Part shown: positions 25,075 to 34,754 of the stretch, one piece after another | How the letters are laid out: each line of letters begins with the position of its first letter | Numbering within the stretch: position 1 is the stretch's first letter | Assembly: GCA_949300375.1 (NCBI GenBank) | Contig: CASGEB010000017.1 | Coordinates: 1-39,345 of the forward strand | Origin: an uncultured Pseudomonadota bacterium | GTDB lineage: Bacteria; Pseudomonadota; Alphaproteobacteria; RF32; CAG-239 | Length of the DNA: 39,345 nt | Direction of reading: 5' to 3' | The notes under the pieces: generated by a model | What the model saw: the letters and a program-made list of their open reading frames with translations, nothing else | What the model was told of the DNA's origin: nothing | Database searches by the model: none | Program-made: the position numbers and the translations under genes

Positions 25075-26118
25075 TTATCTTCCGGCATTTTTTACTTCCT
25101 TTATTGCTTTTTTGAGAGCTTTCCAACTTGTTTTGAAATTGTTCAGAAGTTCTTTTTCAGGTTTCTTTGGGTTATTGCTTTTTCCTTGTCTCAGATTCTG
25201 AATTTTTTCTTTAACAGATGAATTTGCGCTGTTATCTTTTTGTTTTTCTTTCGTTTGGTCTTGTTGTAATCTTTGAACAATTTTTAAGTAATCTTGTCTT
25301 GCCTCAGAGGCTGCCTGCAGGTTTTCCGGAACAGTTACGCTATAGTATTTTGTTAGTGCAATATTTATGAACTGGTTATCGTTTAACTTTATTTCCGGTA
25401 GATTAAAATTATGATTTTGCTGCCAAAATTTTTGAGTATCCTGACAGAATTCGGGATAGATATTTTCAAAATTGTTGCAGATTTCTTTGCGTAACTTATG
25501 ATAATCTTCTCCATCCATTGATGTATTAATATCGCTGATAGTTATTTTGTCCTGAAACTTTTTTGAGAAATTTGGTAAAATCGCATCGGCTTCGGCTGTT
25601 TTACCCAAAGCGTATAATGACATCAATTTTTTAGCCGTCTTATCTGTATTTCTTGCAATGCAAACGCTTTGATAATCTTGCAGCGAAAGTTGGGATAGCT
25701 CTGTTGTGCCCGGATTAAATTCGTGAGCGGCATTTTGGGCAAGCTCTGTTGTCGGAATAAATGAAAAATTGGGAATAATCCATAATTTACCATTATATTT
25801 TTCGCTCGGGTATCCTGGACTTTTTTTGAACCATTCGGCAAAGTTTGTCAGATGGGCAATTGCTTGAAAGTCTTCAGATGCTTCTTTATTGGTTATGGCA
25901 TTTTCTCCGGGTTTGCGAATATCTTCCGGGTTTAAGGTCAGAAAGTTTTCTTCATTTTCTTTGTTCTTGGGGGATATGGCTTTCTCAGCAGCCGTATTTT
26001 TTATATCGGCTGTTTGCGCCGCCGCCGGAGCCGGGGCATAGAGCGAGGCAGCGGCAATAGCGCCGACGGTAATTCCGTTGCGTAAATTTTTTATTTTATT
26101 TAATTTGGTTATAGGCAT
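25075..26118 (-). CDS. Exported protein of unknown function
   Basis: The 347-residue product has an N-terminal export signal in which a basic start (MPITKLNKIKNLRNG) precedes a hydrophobic core and APAPAAAQ. The mature protein is hydrophilic, Asn/Lys/Gln-rich and mostly helical. Three Cys (SVCIAR, KEICNNF, PEFCQDT) sit in the middle, and the C-terminus is a basic, likely coiled segment. The coding sequence is AT-rich compared with the neighbours, so it may have been acquired. AAGGAGAAA lies just before the ATG on its strand. It stands alone between the HAD gene and ctrA. I do not recognise the family. Confidence 0.78.
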   Translation of the reverse strand: MPITKLNKIKNLRNGITVGAIAAASLYAPAPAAAQTADIKNTAAEKAISPKNKENEENFLTLNPEDIRKPGENAITNKEASEDFQAIAHLTNFAEWFKKSPGYPSEKYNGKLWIIPNFSFIPTTELAQNAAHEFNPGTTELSQLSLQDYQSVCIARNTDKTAKKLMSLYALGKTAEADAILPNFSKKFQDKITISDINTSMDGEDYHKLRKEICNNFENIYPEFCQDTQKFWQQNHNFNLPEIKLNDNQFINIALTKYYSVTVPENLQAASEARQDYLKIVQRLQQDQTKEKQKDNSANSSVKEKIQNLRQGKSNNPKKPEKELLNNFKTSWKALKKAIKEVKNAGR

Positions 26119-26210
26119 GACAAATTTCTCCTTATTTATTTATATCATATACAAGTGTTGCTGTATAGTAAAAAAGTTGTCCGGGCTTTTACATAAGGAG
26201 CGGCGGGAGA

Positions 26211-26249
26211 ATCAAAAAGCCTCATCTTTAAGAAGAGAGGCTTTTTGAT
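26211..26249 (-). terminator. Intrinsic terminator of ctrA
   Basis: ATCAAAAAGCCTC at 26211-26223 pairs with GAGGCTTTTTGAT at 26237-26249 around a 13-base loop, a perfect 13-base stem ending in a T-rich run on the minus strand. It lies 15 bases past the ctrA stop. Confidence 0.88.
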
Positions 26250-26264
26250 ATGATTGTAAAAAAT

Positions 26265-26951
26265 TTATTTTTTTTCATCAGGATCGCGGAGAACATAACC
26301 ACGCCCCCAGACGGTTTCGATATAGTTCTTGCCGCCGGAAGCTTTTTCCAGTTTCTTACGAAGCTTGCAGATGAAGACATCAATAATCTTTAATTCCGGT
26401 TCGTCAATGCCGCCGTAAAGGTGGTTTAAGAACTGGTCTTTATTCAAGGTAGAGCCTTTTCTCAGCGAGAGCAGTTCCATAATGCCGTATTCCTTGCCGG
26501 TCAGGTGAAGCGTTTTGTTTCCGACCGTAACGGTCTGCGTGTCCAAATTGACCTCAACATCCCCGGTGCGGATAATGGAATTGGAATGTCCTTTGGAGCG
26601 TCTGACAACAGCCTGGATTCGTGCCAGAAGTTCTGCTTTGTCAAACGGTTTGGTCAGATAGTCGTCGGCGCCGTAGCCTAAGCCTTTGACCTTTTTGTCC
26701 GGTTCCGAGAGGCCGGACAAGATCAGCACCGGCGTGTTGACTTTGGCGGCGCGGAGACTTTTTAAGACCTCGTAACCGTTCATGTCAGGAAGCATCAAAT
26801 CCAAAATGATAATGTCATAATCATAAAGTTTGCCGATTTCCAGGCCGTCTTCGCCCAAATCGGTCGTATCGACAATCATACCTTCTTTTTTGAGCATTGT
26901 TTCAATGCTTTGAGAGATGGCATAGTCGTCTTCGACAAGTAATACTCGCAT
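26265..26951 (-). CDS. ctrA: Cell-cycle response regulator CtrA
   Basis: CtrA is the OmpR-type master regulator of the alphaproteobacterial cell cycle and of flagellar genes. The receiver domain starts [20 protein letters not shown], with phospho-acceptor Asp51 in [16 protein letters not shown] and the conserved Lys in [13 protein letters not shown]. The winged-helix output domain contains [17 protein letters not shown] and [15 protein letters not shown], nearly invariant CtrA blocks, and GRGYVLRDP. At 228 residues it has the family's length. It ends in DPDEKK and lacks the C-terminal Ala-Ala that targets Caulobacter CtrA to ClpXP, so its proteolysis may differ. A G-rich site (GGGG) lies before the ATG. 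fliI is divergent from it. Confidence 0.97.
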   Translation of the reverse strand: MRVLLVEDDYAISQSIETMLKKEGMIVDTTDLGEDGLEIGKLYDYDIIILDLMLPDMNGYEVLKSLRAAKVNTPVLILSGLSEPDKKVKGLGYGADDYLTKPFDKAELLARIQAVVRRSKGHSNSIIRTGDVEVNLDTQTVTVGNKTLHLTGKEYGIMELLSLRKGSTLNKDQFLNHLYGGIDEPELKIIDVFICKLRKKLEKASGGKNYIETVWGRGYVLRDPDEKK

Positions 26952-27001
26952 GGTGTTGCCCCTTTTATTAAAATTTATAGCGTCATAATAATCTTTATTT
27001 T

Positions 27002-27044
27002 TTAATTTGTTAACTTTTTAATAGGGGCTGTTAATAATTATTAA
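27002..27044. promoter_or_regulatory. TTAA-rich ctrA/fliI intergenic region, possible CtrA sites
   Basis: Five TTAA words occur in 43 bases (27002, 27010, 27018, 27031, 27041), two of them as TTAAC. The CtrA box is TTAA-N7-TTAA. The best pair here is TTAA-N6-TTAAC at 27031-27045, one base short, so autoregulation is plausible but not shown. The region lies between ctrA and fliI, both typical CtrA targets. Confidence 0.35.
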
Positions 27045-27150
27045 CAAAAATTATATAAATGTTGATTTATGTGAATAAAACGGAAGAATTACTAAAAAAA
27101 AACGCAAAATTGTGCCAGAATCTTTTTCAAAAAAGGGGAAGTTTTATCTG

Positions 27151-28488
27151 ATGACATTGTATGAAAATATTACCGATGCTGTCGGCAAGCTGGAAACAGA
27201 CACTTATTTCGGGCAGGTCAGCGCCGTGCAGGGGCTGTTTATCGAGGTCAGCGGCATTCGCTCGAATCTGTCAATCGGTGATAGATGCAATGTTTTTTCT
27301 ACCCATGGCGAAAAAGTTACCTGCGAGTTGGTGAGTTTTAAAAACGACAAGCTTCTGCTGATGCCTTACGGTTCGCTGGACGGTATCGGCGCCGGCTGCC
27401 GCGTTGAGGTTGAAAATGCCGCGCCGGTAATTTATCCGCATCCGGAATGGCTCGGCCGAATCATCAATGCCTTTGGCGAGGCGATAGACGGCAAAGGGCC
27501 GCTGCCTAAAGGAGACAAGCCTTATTATATTAAGTCTTCTCCGCCGCCCGCCGCTTTTCGCGACCGGGTGCAGGGAAAAGTCGATCTCGGCGTGCGGGCG
27601 GTCAATACTTTTCTGACGGTTTGCAAAGGGCAGCGTATGGGCATCTTTGCAGGTTCCGGCGTCGGAAAATCTACCCTGATGTCGATGATGGCCAAAAATA
27701 CCAGTTCGGATATTTCGGTTATCGGGCTTATCGGTGAGCGCGGACGTGAGGCAAAAGAGTTTGTGGAAGATGTTTTGGGGCCGGAAGGACTGGCAAAGTC
27801 GGTGCTGGTTCTGGCAACGTCTGATGAAAGCCCGCTCATGCGGCGGCAGGCGGCTTATACGGCGATGGCGGTTTCGGAGTATTTTCGCGATCAAAACAAA
27901 GACGTACTCTGTATGATGGATTCCATTACCCGTTTTGCGATGGCTCAGCGCGAAATTGCACTTTCAGTCGGGGAGCCTCCGGCTTCCAAAGGCTATACGC
28001 CGAGTGTGTTTGCCGAACTGCCCCGGCTGTTGGAACGGGCAGGCCCCGGATCTGGAAACGGGACGATTACCGGTCTGTTTACCGTGCTGGTGGACGGAGA
28101 TGACCACAACGAGCCGATTGCCGACGCCGTACGTTCGATTTTGGACGGGCATATTGTGCTTGACCGTTCTATTGCCGAGCGCAACAGATATCCGGCAATT
28201 AACATTCTGCGCTCCATTTCCCGTACGATGCCGGATTGCGATACGCCGGAAGAATACGCCCTGGTGGCAAAGGCCCGGAAATATATTTCATCTTATGAAG
28301 ATATGGCAGAACTTATCCGTCTCGGCGCTTATAAAAAGGGTTCCAACCGCGATGTAGACGAGGCAATATTTTATTATCCAAAGATTGAGGCCTTTTTGTC
28401 CCAAACCAAAAAAGAAAAAATTACTCTGGAACAGGGATATAAAGAACTGGCCGATATTCTGGCGACGCCTTTTGTGCCGCAGGCTTAG
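27151..28488 (+). CDS. fliI: Flagellum-specific ATPase FliI
   Basis: FliI is the hexameric cytoplasmic ATPase that helps unfold and deliver substrates to the flagellar type III export gate. Walker A is GSGVGKST at about 168-175, and Walker B is DVLCMMDSITRFAMAQREIA, followed by LSVGEPPASKGYTPSVFAEL, the family block. It is 445 residues with the start I chose: the ATG at 27151, with AGGGGAAG nine bases before it. An upstream in-frame GTG at 27112 would include this site. The N-terminal beta-barrel is complete. The F-type ATP synthase beta subunit is a paralogue but the block is FliI-like, and fliJ follows after nine bases. Confidence 0.95.
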   Translation: MTLYENITDAVGKLETDTYFGQVSAVQGLFIEVSGIRSNLSIGDRCNVFSTHGEKVTCELVSFKNDKLLLMPYGSLDGIGAGCRVEVENAAPVIYPHPEWLGRIINAFGEAIDGKGPLPKGDKPYYIKSSPPPAAFRDRVQGKVDLGVRAVNTFLTVCKGQRMGIFAGSGVGKSTLMSMMAKNTSSDISVIGLIGERGREAKEFVEDVLGPEGLAKSVLVLATSDESPLMRRQAAYTAMAVSEYFRDQNKDVLCMMDSITRFAMAQREIALSVGEPPASKGYTPSVFAELPRLLERAGPGSGNGTITGLFTVLVDGDDHNEPIADAVRSILDGHIVLDRSIAERNRYPAINILRSISRTMPDCDTPEEYALVAKARKYISSYEDMAELIRLGAYKKGSNRDVDEAIFYYPKIEAFLSQTKKEKITLEQGYKELADILATPFVPQA

Positions 28489-28497
28489 CGGGGAAAT

Positions 28498-28929
28498 ATG
28501 AAAAATTCTCTCAAGACATTGCAGCGAATCCAAAAGTTTAATATTGACGAACAGCGCAAGATACTGGTCGATTTGCAGGTGAAACAGGATCATTTGAAAA
28601 TTGAGCTTGTCCGCTTAAACCGCAGTTATGAGGAGGAAAAGGCCTTTGCCGAGCAGCATCCGGGAATCGGAGATTTCGGCGCTTATGTCAAACGCTATCT
28701 GGAAAAAAAAGAGGCGCTGGAAAACGGGATTGAAAAGCTGCAGCAGGCGATTGAAGAAGTCCGCGATAAAATCGCCGATATGTTCAAAGAGCAGAAAACT
28801 TATGAAATTGTTGACGACAACCGGCGCAAGCGCGAGATTAAGGAAGAAAACGACAAAGAGCAAAAAATGCTTGATGAAATCGGGACGAATACTTATATAA
28901 AAAAGCATGAAAATGATGCAGAAAACTGA
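28498..28929 (+). CDS. fliJ: Flagellar export chaperone FliJ
   Basis: The 143-residue protein is almost entirely an antiparallel coiled coil of charged residues, with two helices joined near HPGIGDFGAYVKRYL. That is the FliJ/YscO architecture which sits in the FliI ring like the gamma subunit of F1. It lacks sequence motifs, so the call rests on length, coiled-coil pattern and its position nine bases after fliI. GGGG lies before the ATG. It should be co-translated with fliI and help switch or activate the export apparatus. Confidence 0.9.
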   Translation: MKNSLKTLQRIQKFNIDEQRKILVDLQVKQDHLKIELVRLNRSYEEEKAFAEQHPGIGDFGAYVKRYLEKKEALENGIEKLQQAIEEVRDKIADMFKEQKTYEIVDDNRRKREIKEENDKEQKMLDEIGTNTYIKKHENDAEN

Positions 28930-28965
28930 TTTGGGTAAAATTTTTGTGGATGAAAGGAGAAGACA

Positions 28966-29535
28966 ATGTTTGATTTACCGGCTCTGCCTTATGAGATGAC
29001 CGCGCTGGAACCATATATTTCCGCAAAGACGATGGAGTTTCATTATGGCAAGCATCACAAGGCTTATGTTGACAATCTGAATAAGCTGGCCAAAGGAACC
29101 GAATTTGAGAATATGCCGTTGGAGCGGGTTGTTAAAGAAACTTATAACAAGCCGGAGTTTGCTCCGATTTTTAACAATGCGGCGCAGGCGTGGAATCATA
29201 ATTTCTTCTGGCATTCGATGGAGAAAAACGGCGGCGGCAAGCCGGAAGGCGGACTGCTGGCAAAAATTGAGCGCGATTTCGGGTCTTATGAAAAATTCCG
29301 CGAAGCGTTTAAAAATGCTGCAACTTCACAATTCGGCAGCGGCTGGGCCTGGCTGGTCGAAGATACGGACGGCAAATTGAAGGTTGTAAAAACGTCCAAT
29401 GCCGATACACCGGTTGCCCGCGGTCAGAAGCCGCTGATTACGCTTGACGTGTGGGAGCATGCTTATTATCTGGATTATCAGAACAGACGCCCGGATTTTG
29501 TTGAGGCTTTTCTTGACCATCTGGTTAAATTTTAA
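28966..29535 (+). CDS. sodB: Superoxide dismutase (Fe type)
   Basis: The enzyme converts superoxide to oxygen and hydrogen peroxide in the cytosol. The 189-residue protein has all four metal ligands: His26 (MEFHYGKHH), His78 (AWNHNFFW), Asp161 and His165 (TLDVWEHAYYLDYQNRRPDF). The AAQAWNHNFFWHSM block, with Gln two residues before Trp, points to the Fe enzyme rather than Mn. AAAGGAG lies eight bases before the ATG. It follows fliJ after 36 bases on the same strand, so it may be read from the fliIJ transcript, though it is unrelated functionally. Confidence 0.95.
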   Translation: MFDLPALPYEMTALEPYISAKTMEFHYGKHHKAYVDNLNKLAKGTEFENMPLERVVKETYNKPEFAPIFNNAAQAWNHNFFWHSMEKNGGGKPEGGLLAKIERDFGSYEKFREAFKNAATSQFGSGWAWLVEDTDGKLKVVKTSNADTPVARGQKPLITLDVWEHAYYLDYQNRRPDFVEAFLDHLVKF

Positions 29536-29606
29536 TCCTGCCGGAGAGAGAGGTTTTTGTTCCGGCAAAACGGAATCGGAAGTTTGTAAACAACGGCAAA
29601 AAAAAC

Positions 29607-29634
29607 TTGAAAAAATCGTATTTGGTGATAAATT
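29607..29634 (+). promoter_or_regulatory. Candidate gap promoter
   Basis: TTGAAA at 29607-29612 and TAAATT at 29629-29634 are separated by 16 bases, a fair sigma70-type promoter about 70 bases before the gap start. A six-base hairpin (GTGCGG at 29659 with CCGCAC at 29671) lies in the leader between promoter and ribosome-binding site. Confidence 0.45.
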
Positions 29635-29636
29635 AG

Positions 29637-30710
<1,074 letters not shown>

Positions 30711-30717
30711 TTTTAGT

Positions 30718-30795
30718 TTCCCCGCTTTTCCGGCGCGCAGGCGGTTCATTGCATATGAACAGCCGATGCCGTGGACAGGCGGGGAATTTTTTTTT
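30718..30795 (+). terminator. Structured gap-pgk spacer, terminator or attenuator
   Basis: TTCCCCGC at 30718-30725 pairs with GCGGGGAA at 30779-30786, which is followed by a run of T. Inside the loop GTTCAT (30744-30749) pairs with ATGAAC (30755-30760), and CGGC with GCCG. The fold looks like a branched terminator that could end or partly attenuate transcription into pgk. Confidence 0.6.
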
Positions 30796-30811
30796 AGAAG
30801 AGGAAATGTAT

Positions 30812-32023
30812 ATGACTGAATATAAAATGATTGAAGATTTGGGCGATTTGAACGGCAAAGTCGTTATGCTGCGCGCAGATTTGAATGTGCCGATGGATGA
30901 AAATTTTCATGTTACCAATACGGCCCGCATTGACCGTACGGTTCCAACGATTAAACTTTTGATGAATAAAGGCGCCAAAGTTGTGGTTGTCTCGCACTTT
31001 GGACGTCCGGAAGGCAAAGGCGATATGAAAAATTCGCTCAGCCATATTGTGAAAGATTTGGAAAAAGCGCTGGGCAAACATGTTGTTTTTGTTGACGACT
31101 GCATCGGCCCGAAGGTTGACGAGGCTATTAAGTCTTTGCGCGGCGACCAGATTCTTCTGCTTGAAAATCTGCGCTTTTATAATGAAGAGAAAAAAGGCGA
31201 CGAGAAATTTGCCGAAGAGTTGGTTAAGCCGGTTGACGTTTATGTTTCCGATGCTTTCTCCACCGCTCACCGCGCTCATGCCTCTATGGTGGCGGCAGCA
31301 AAACTGCGTCCGGCCGCAATGGGATTGCTGATGGCGGAAGAAGTTAATGCTTTGTCCAAAGGTTTGAACAATCCGCAGCGCCCGTTGATGGCGATTGTCG
31401 GCGGTTCCAAGGTTTCGACCAAACTCGACTTGCTGAACAATCTGGTTAAAAAAGTTGACAAGCTTGTGATTTCCGGCGGTATGGCTCATACCTTTATGAA
31501 AGCCAGCGGTATCGACACGGTTAACGAGGTTAACTCTTTGGTTCAGATGGATATGATTGAAACGGCTAAAGAGATTATGAAAACAGCCAAAGCCAATAAC
31601 TGTGAAATTATTTTGCCGTCGGATGTGGTTGTTTCTAAAGAATTTAAGGCCGATGCCGAACATAAGACAGTTGATTTGGAGCATATTCCTGCTGAAGGTT
31701 GGATTTTGATGGATGTCGGCAGCAAGACAATCGAATCTATCAATAAAAAACTGGAAGAGTGCAAAACTTTGGTTTGGAACGGCCCGCTCGGCGTATTTGA
31801 ATTGAAGCCGTTTGATACGGCAACCAATAAAGTTGCCGACCGCGCTGCGGTTTTGACACAGGAAGGCCGTCTGATGACGGTTGCCGGCGGCGGCGATACG
31901 GTTTCGGCTCTTGAAAATGCCGGCGTTGCCAATAAATTTACTTATATTTCTACGGCTGGCGGAGCCTTTCTGGAATGGATGGAAGGGAAGGAGTTGCCGG
32001 GTGTCGTAGTCCTCAAAAAGTAA
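30812..32023 (+). CDS. pgk: Phosphoglycerate kinase
   Basis: The enzyme transfers phosphate from 1,3-bisphosphoglycerate to ADP. Signatures are VVMLRADLNVPMD, VVVVSHFGRPEGKGD, LLLENLRFYNEEKKGDEKFA and the nucleotide-binding LVWNGPLGVFELKPFD and VAGGGDTVSALE. At 403 residues it matches the family. I use the second ATG of ATGTATATG, at 30812, because AGAGGA is seven bases upstream and family members begin close to this point. Upstream in-frame residues lie in the structured spacer and are unlikely to be translated. The stop codon overlaps the left arm of a palindromic element. Confidence 0.97.
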   Translation: MTEYKMIEDLGDLNGKVVMLRADLNVPMDENFHVTNTARIDRTVPTIKLLMNKGAKVVVVSHFGRPEGKGDMKNSLSHIVKDLEKALGKHVVFVDDCIGPKVDEAIKSLRGDQILLLENLRFYNEEKKGDEKFAEELVKPVDVYVSDAFSTAHRAHASMVAAAKLRPAAMGLLMAEEVNALSKGLNNPQRPLMAIVGGSKVSTKLDLLNNLVKKVDKLVISGGMAHTFMKASGIDTVNEVNSLVQMDMIETAKEIMKTAKANNCEIILPSDVVVSKEFKADAEHKTVDLEHIPAEGWILMDVGSKTIESINKKLEECKTLVWNGPLGVFELKPFDTATNKVADRAAVLTQEGRLMTVAGGGDTVSALENAGVANKFTYISTAGGAFLEWMEGKELPGVVVLKK

Positions 32024-32130
32024 AAAGTTTGCAAAGAGCTTGTCATACTTGTTCTTTTTCTTCTCGTGTAGCTAGCTGTACACGTCGTCGAAAAAAAAAC
32101 GGCGTAGCCCAAGCTCTTATCAAACTTTTT
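32022..32130. repeat. Palindromic element A overlapping the pgk stop (probable terminator)
   Basis: AAAAAGTTTG (32022-32031) and AGAGCTTG pair with CAAGCTCT and CAAACTTTTT (32121-32130). Between them lies a core (about 32042-32108) with CTCGTGTA, GCTAGCTG, TACACGTCG and CGAAAA...ACGGCGTAGC. The core resembles that of the 19.2-19.6 kb units (TCATAYTT..., TCGTGTA, TACACGTCG, ACGGCGYAGC), while the arms do not. Confidence 0.85.
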
Positions 32131-32149
32131 GGTAAAAATGTGTATAATG

Positions 32150-32240
32150 GCCGACTAATACAGATTTAGCGGGATGGAGAAATGCTCATGTACCTCTATG
32201 TACACTCCGCTTTCTCCACCCTAAAATCTTATTATTCGGC
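32150..32240. repeat. Palindromic element B
   Basis: The left arm from GCCGACTAATACAGATTTAG (32150) pairs with CTAAAATCTTATTATTCGGC (ending 32240). An inner arm GGAGAAA pairs with TTTCTCC. The centre is TGCTCATGTACCTCTATGTA then CACTCCGC, with TGTAC and GTACA pairing. It is the same core type as the other elements but shorter. Confidence 0.8.
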
Positions 32241-32272
32241 TCATTCTCCGCATTTTTATAAAATTGGGGTCA

Positions 32273-32364
32273 CCTAATACAGAAAAAAGAATTTTAGCTA
32301 AGTCATGTACCACCATGTACACTCCTGTCGCTAAAATTCTTTTTTTCTTATTATCTGACTTAGG
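32273..32364. repeat. Palindromic element C
   Basis: AGAAAAAAGAATTTTAGC (from 32281) pairs with GCTAAAATTCTTTTTTTCT (to about 32348). The outermost CCTAA near 32273 pairs with TTAGG near 32364. The centre is GTCATGTACCACCATGTACA followed by CTCCTG. It shares the CTAATACAGA left-arm start with element B. The rest of this gene-free stretch (32365-32585) shows only small hairpins, at 32446-32464 and 32556-32578. Confidence 0.8.
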
Positions 32365-32585
32365 CATCCAGGCGCGCTGCGGTTGCTAACGCTTTCCTTG
32401 CTTGCCAAGATGTTCCAAAGAGCTTGCAGACAAAAACAAGTTTCTGCCGCGTTTTTACAGCGGCTTGAAGTTTTGCCAAAATTATTTTTTATGCACAATT
32501 ATTGGTATATATTTTCTAAAAGTTATAGTCTTCTTCTAATATAAAATTTATTTTATGACAAAACTGATTTTTTTGTCAAAAAGTG

Positions 32586-32614
32586 TTGCGTTTCATTATT
32601 GGCTGTGTTATGAT
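32586..32614 (+). promoter_or_regulatory. Sigma70-type promoter of the 32650 gene
   Basis: TTGCGT at 32586-32591 and TATGAT at 32609-32614 are separated by 17 bases. Transcription would start near 32621, about 30 bases before the ATG, giving a short leader with a GAGGAA ribosome-binding site. Confidence 0.65.
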
Positions 32615-32649
32615 TAATGTAATGAACAAAAATTTGCGGAGAGGAAAAT

Positions 32650-34674
32650 ATGGTTAGGGCTATCAATTTCAAAAGCAGCAGAGACAGTGATTTTAACGCA
32701 GAGTATGATTATGCGCCGGAAGATGTAGCGGATAAAATTCCGGCTGAGCTTGGCCTGGAAAATCTTTCCGAAGATAAAAAAGCAGATTTTATGAAAGATT
32801 TTGCCCGCCTTTATACAATAAAATCCCGTGCGGATGCAATGTTTGACGCAGAAAAGGTTCATTTTGAAAAACGCAAGAATCGCAGCGGCCAAGAAGTGTT
32901 GTTTTTGATGATTGAACATATGAAACCGTCGGATTTGTCTTTGGCCATATCTAACGGGCAGGTGGTGGTACCCTCGGTGGAGAAGATGACGCCGGAGCAG
33001 TATCGGGATTTGGCAAAGTTTTGCTGGATTAATAATTTTTCAGAAGTTTCTTTTCCGGCAAATGCGGATGAGATTTTTAAACAAAAGTTTCAACAAGCTT
33101 ATGACAGTGAAGAAAATTCGGCTGTTTTAGGGTATGCAAACCGTCCGGAGGATAAAAAAGAGCAGTCCGAGCTTGAGGAAGAAATCAGAAAAGAGCGTGA
33201 AATTGCCGCTGAGACAACGAACTCTTCCTCAGAACAGCAGGAAGCGCCCCGGGAGCAGCAAAATGAAGCGGAGAAAGTTATAACGCCGGATTTGAGCAAA
33301 ATTGAAAAAAATATGAAAACTTTTATGGAAATCCGCTCAAAAAAGAAAAAAGATTCTACTTATTTCAAATCACATACCTGGGGCGGATGGCTGCATTATC
33401 GGATTTATGCTTCTCCCGAGCAGCGCGCGTCGGACGGTGTATGGGATGATAAAAGCAAATCTTTTAAATCTAATTATGAAATTGATTTGAAATTTAAAAA
33501 TGTTAAAGGAAAGTTGGAAATTCTCTATGCCGTTCCTGACGGAAAGCCAATTCCGGCAAAATATGCCGATGAAATTGTCGGAATGATGAAGGCGCAGGGT
33601 TATACAACGATTGATTTTGGCGATTTATTGGATGACGATAAAGGAACTTTCAGAAAATCCTGCGCTCAAGCAGGCCTGTTACCGACGTTTAATTTGAGCG
33701 AAAAGCATGCTCGTTCTATGTTGACAGCGGCTGCAGATAATAAGTTGGTCGGACTGTCCGCTTATAAAAAACGGATGGCTCAAAAGCTGAGAGGGCAGAT
33801 TAAGAAAAACGCAAAACCGATGGAAGCGGAAGAAAATAAGGGATTGCGTTCCGTGATTTTGGAATGTGAAGCAGAAAACGGCATTGTGTCGGAAGGAATT
33901 GTCTGGAACGGAACCGATGTGGCGCAGGCTTTGAAAATTGCACAGAACAGTCTGTCGGAAGAGGATTTGTATACTTTTAAAAGCACTTTGGCCAGAACCT
34001 TGAAAGCTCAAATGGATGCGGAAAACAGCTTTAGCAATCAGAATCCTTTGAAAAAAACTTGGGAACGTTTGGATAACGAAGTGGCTTATAAGCCTTTGGC
34101 CGAAGCTTTTGATGAAATTCAGGGTAGGATACAGGAACTTTCCGAGGGTACAACGCGTGCCAAAGCGCAGGAGGTTATTGGTGCAATGGATACTATCGTT
34201 GAACTTGCTGCTTATTTTAAAGAATTTAAAAACGGGACTCTGCGTGGGTTTGTTAATTCCGGTCATCTTAATCTGGCAAGAGAAAAAGAAGACTTTTTTA
34301 AGACCTTTGCCAGTGCCGGTTGGGAAGACAGAAAATTAAGAGACCTTAGCGCGGATGAGTTTGTACAGCTGTATGAAATAATGAAAACAGAAAATATTGG
34401 TAAGGCTGAGGAAAAATTGGAAAATGATACCAGAGGAAAATCGGGGCAAGACTTTAATACAGTTGTTGCCGACCATGTTAAAGATGCGACCAGCAGGTTG
34501 AAAAATGTGGCCAGAACCCTGAGAGAAAACGGATACCGCGACGCATCGGTGATTGACGTGGGAGCTCCGGTTTATGAACGTTCGGATGGTGCCGGTAAAA
34601 ACAAAACGCAACAACAGTCCGGTCAAACTAGGACGATTGATTATGCCCGTATGAGGCAGCGAGGAGGGCGTTAA
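32650..34674 (+). CDS. Large hydrophilic protein of unknown function
   Basis: The 674-residue product has no signal peptide or membrane segment and is Glu/Lys-rich. Residues about 1-165 look folded. A Glu/Gln-rich linker follows at about 170-215 (EEEIRKEREIAAETT, SSEQQEAPREQQN). A second region includes TYFKSHTWGGWLHYRIYASP and ADEIVGMMKAQGYTTIDFGD. The C-terminal third is helical and ends in an Arg-rich tail (RTIDYARMRQRGGR). I do not recognise a family. GAGGAA precedes the ATG and a good promoter lies just upstream. Two small genes follow on the same strand, so it leads a probable three-gene unit. Confidence 0.85.
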   Translation: MVRAINFKSSRDSDFNAEYDYAPEDVADKIPAELGLENLSEDKKADFMKDFARLYTIKSRADAMFDAEKVHFEKRKNRSGQEVLFLMIEHMKPSDLSLAISNGQVVVPSVEKMTPEQYRDLAKFCWINNFSEVSFPANADEIFKQKFQQAYDSEENSAVLGYANRPEDKKEQSELEEEIRKEREIAAETTNSSSEQQEAPREQQNEAEKVITPDLSKIEKNMKTFMEIRSKKKKDSTYFKSHTWGGWLHYRIYASPEQRASDGVWDDKSKSFKSNYEIDLKFKNVKGKLEILYAVPDGKPIPAKYADEIVGMMKAQGYTTIDFGDLLDDDKGTFRKSCAQAGLLPTFNLSEKHARSMLTAAADNKLVGLSAYKKRMAQKLRGQIKKNAKPMEAEENKGLRSVILECEAENGIVSEGIVWNGTDVAQALKIAQNSLSEEDLYTFKSTLARTLKAQMDAENSFSNQNPLKKTWERLDNEVAYKPLAEAFDEIQGRIQELSEGTTRAKAQEVIGAMDTIVELAAYFKEFKNGTLRGFVNSGHLNLAREKEDFFKTFASAGWEDRKLRDLSADEFVQLYEIMKTENIGKAEEKLENDTRGKSGQDFNTVVADHVKDATSRLKNVARTLRENGYRDASVIDVGAPVYERSDGAGKNKTQQQSGQTRTIDYARMRQRGGR

Positions 34675-34754
34675 TAAAATTTATTGTTAACAAGATGTTA
34701 ATTGTTTTGGATGTAAAAGGATTAAAGTTTATTATTCGGTAAAGGAGAAATATT

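Noticed and set aside
27031-27045. CtrA box before ctrA
   Set aside because: The spacing is TTAA-N6-TTAA, one base short of the consensus, and TTAA words are expected in AT-rich DNA; kept only as a weak regulatory entry.
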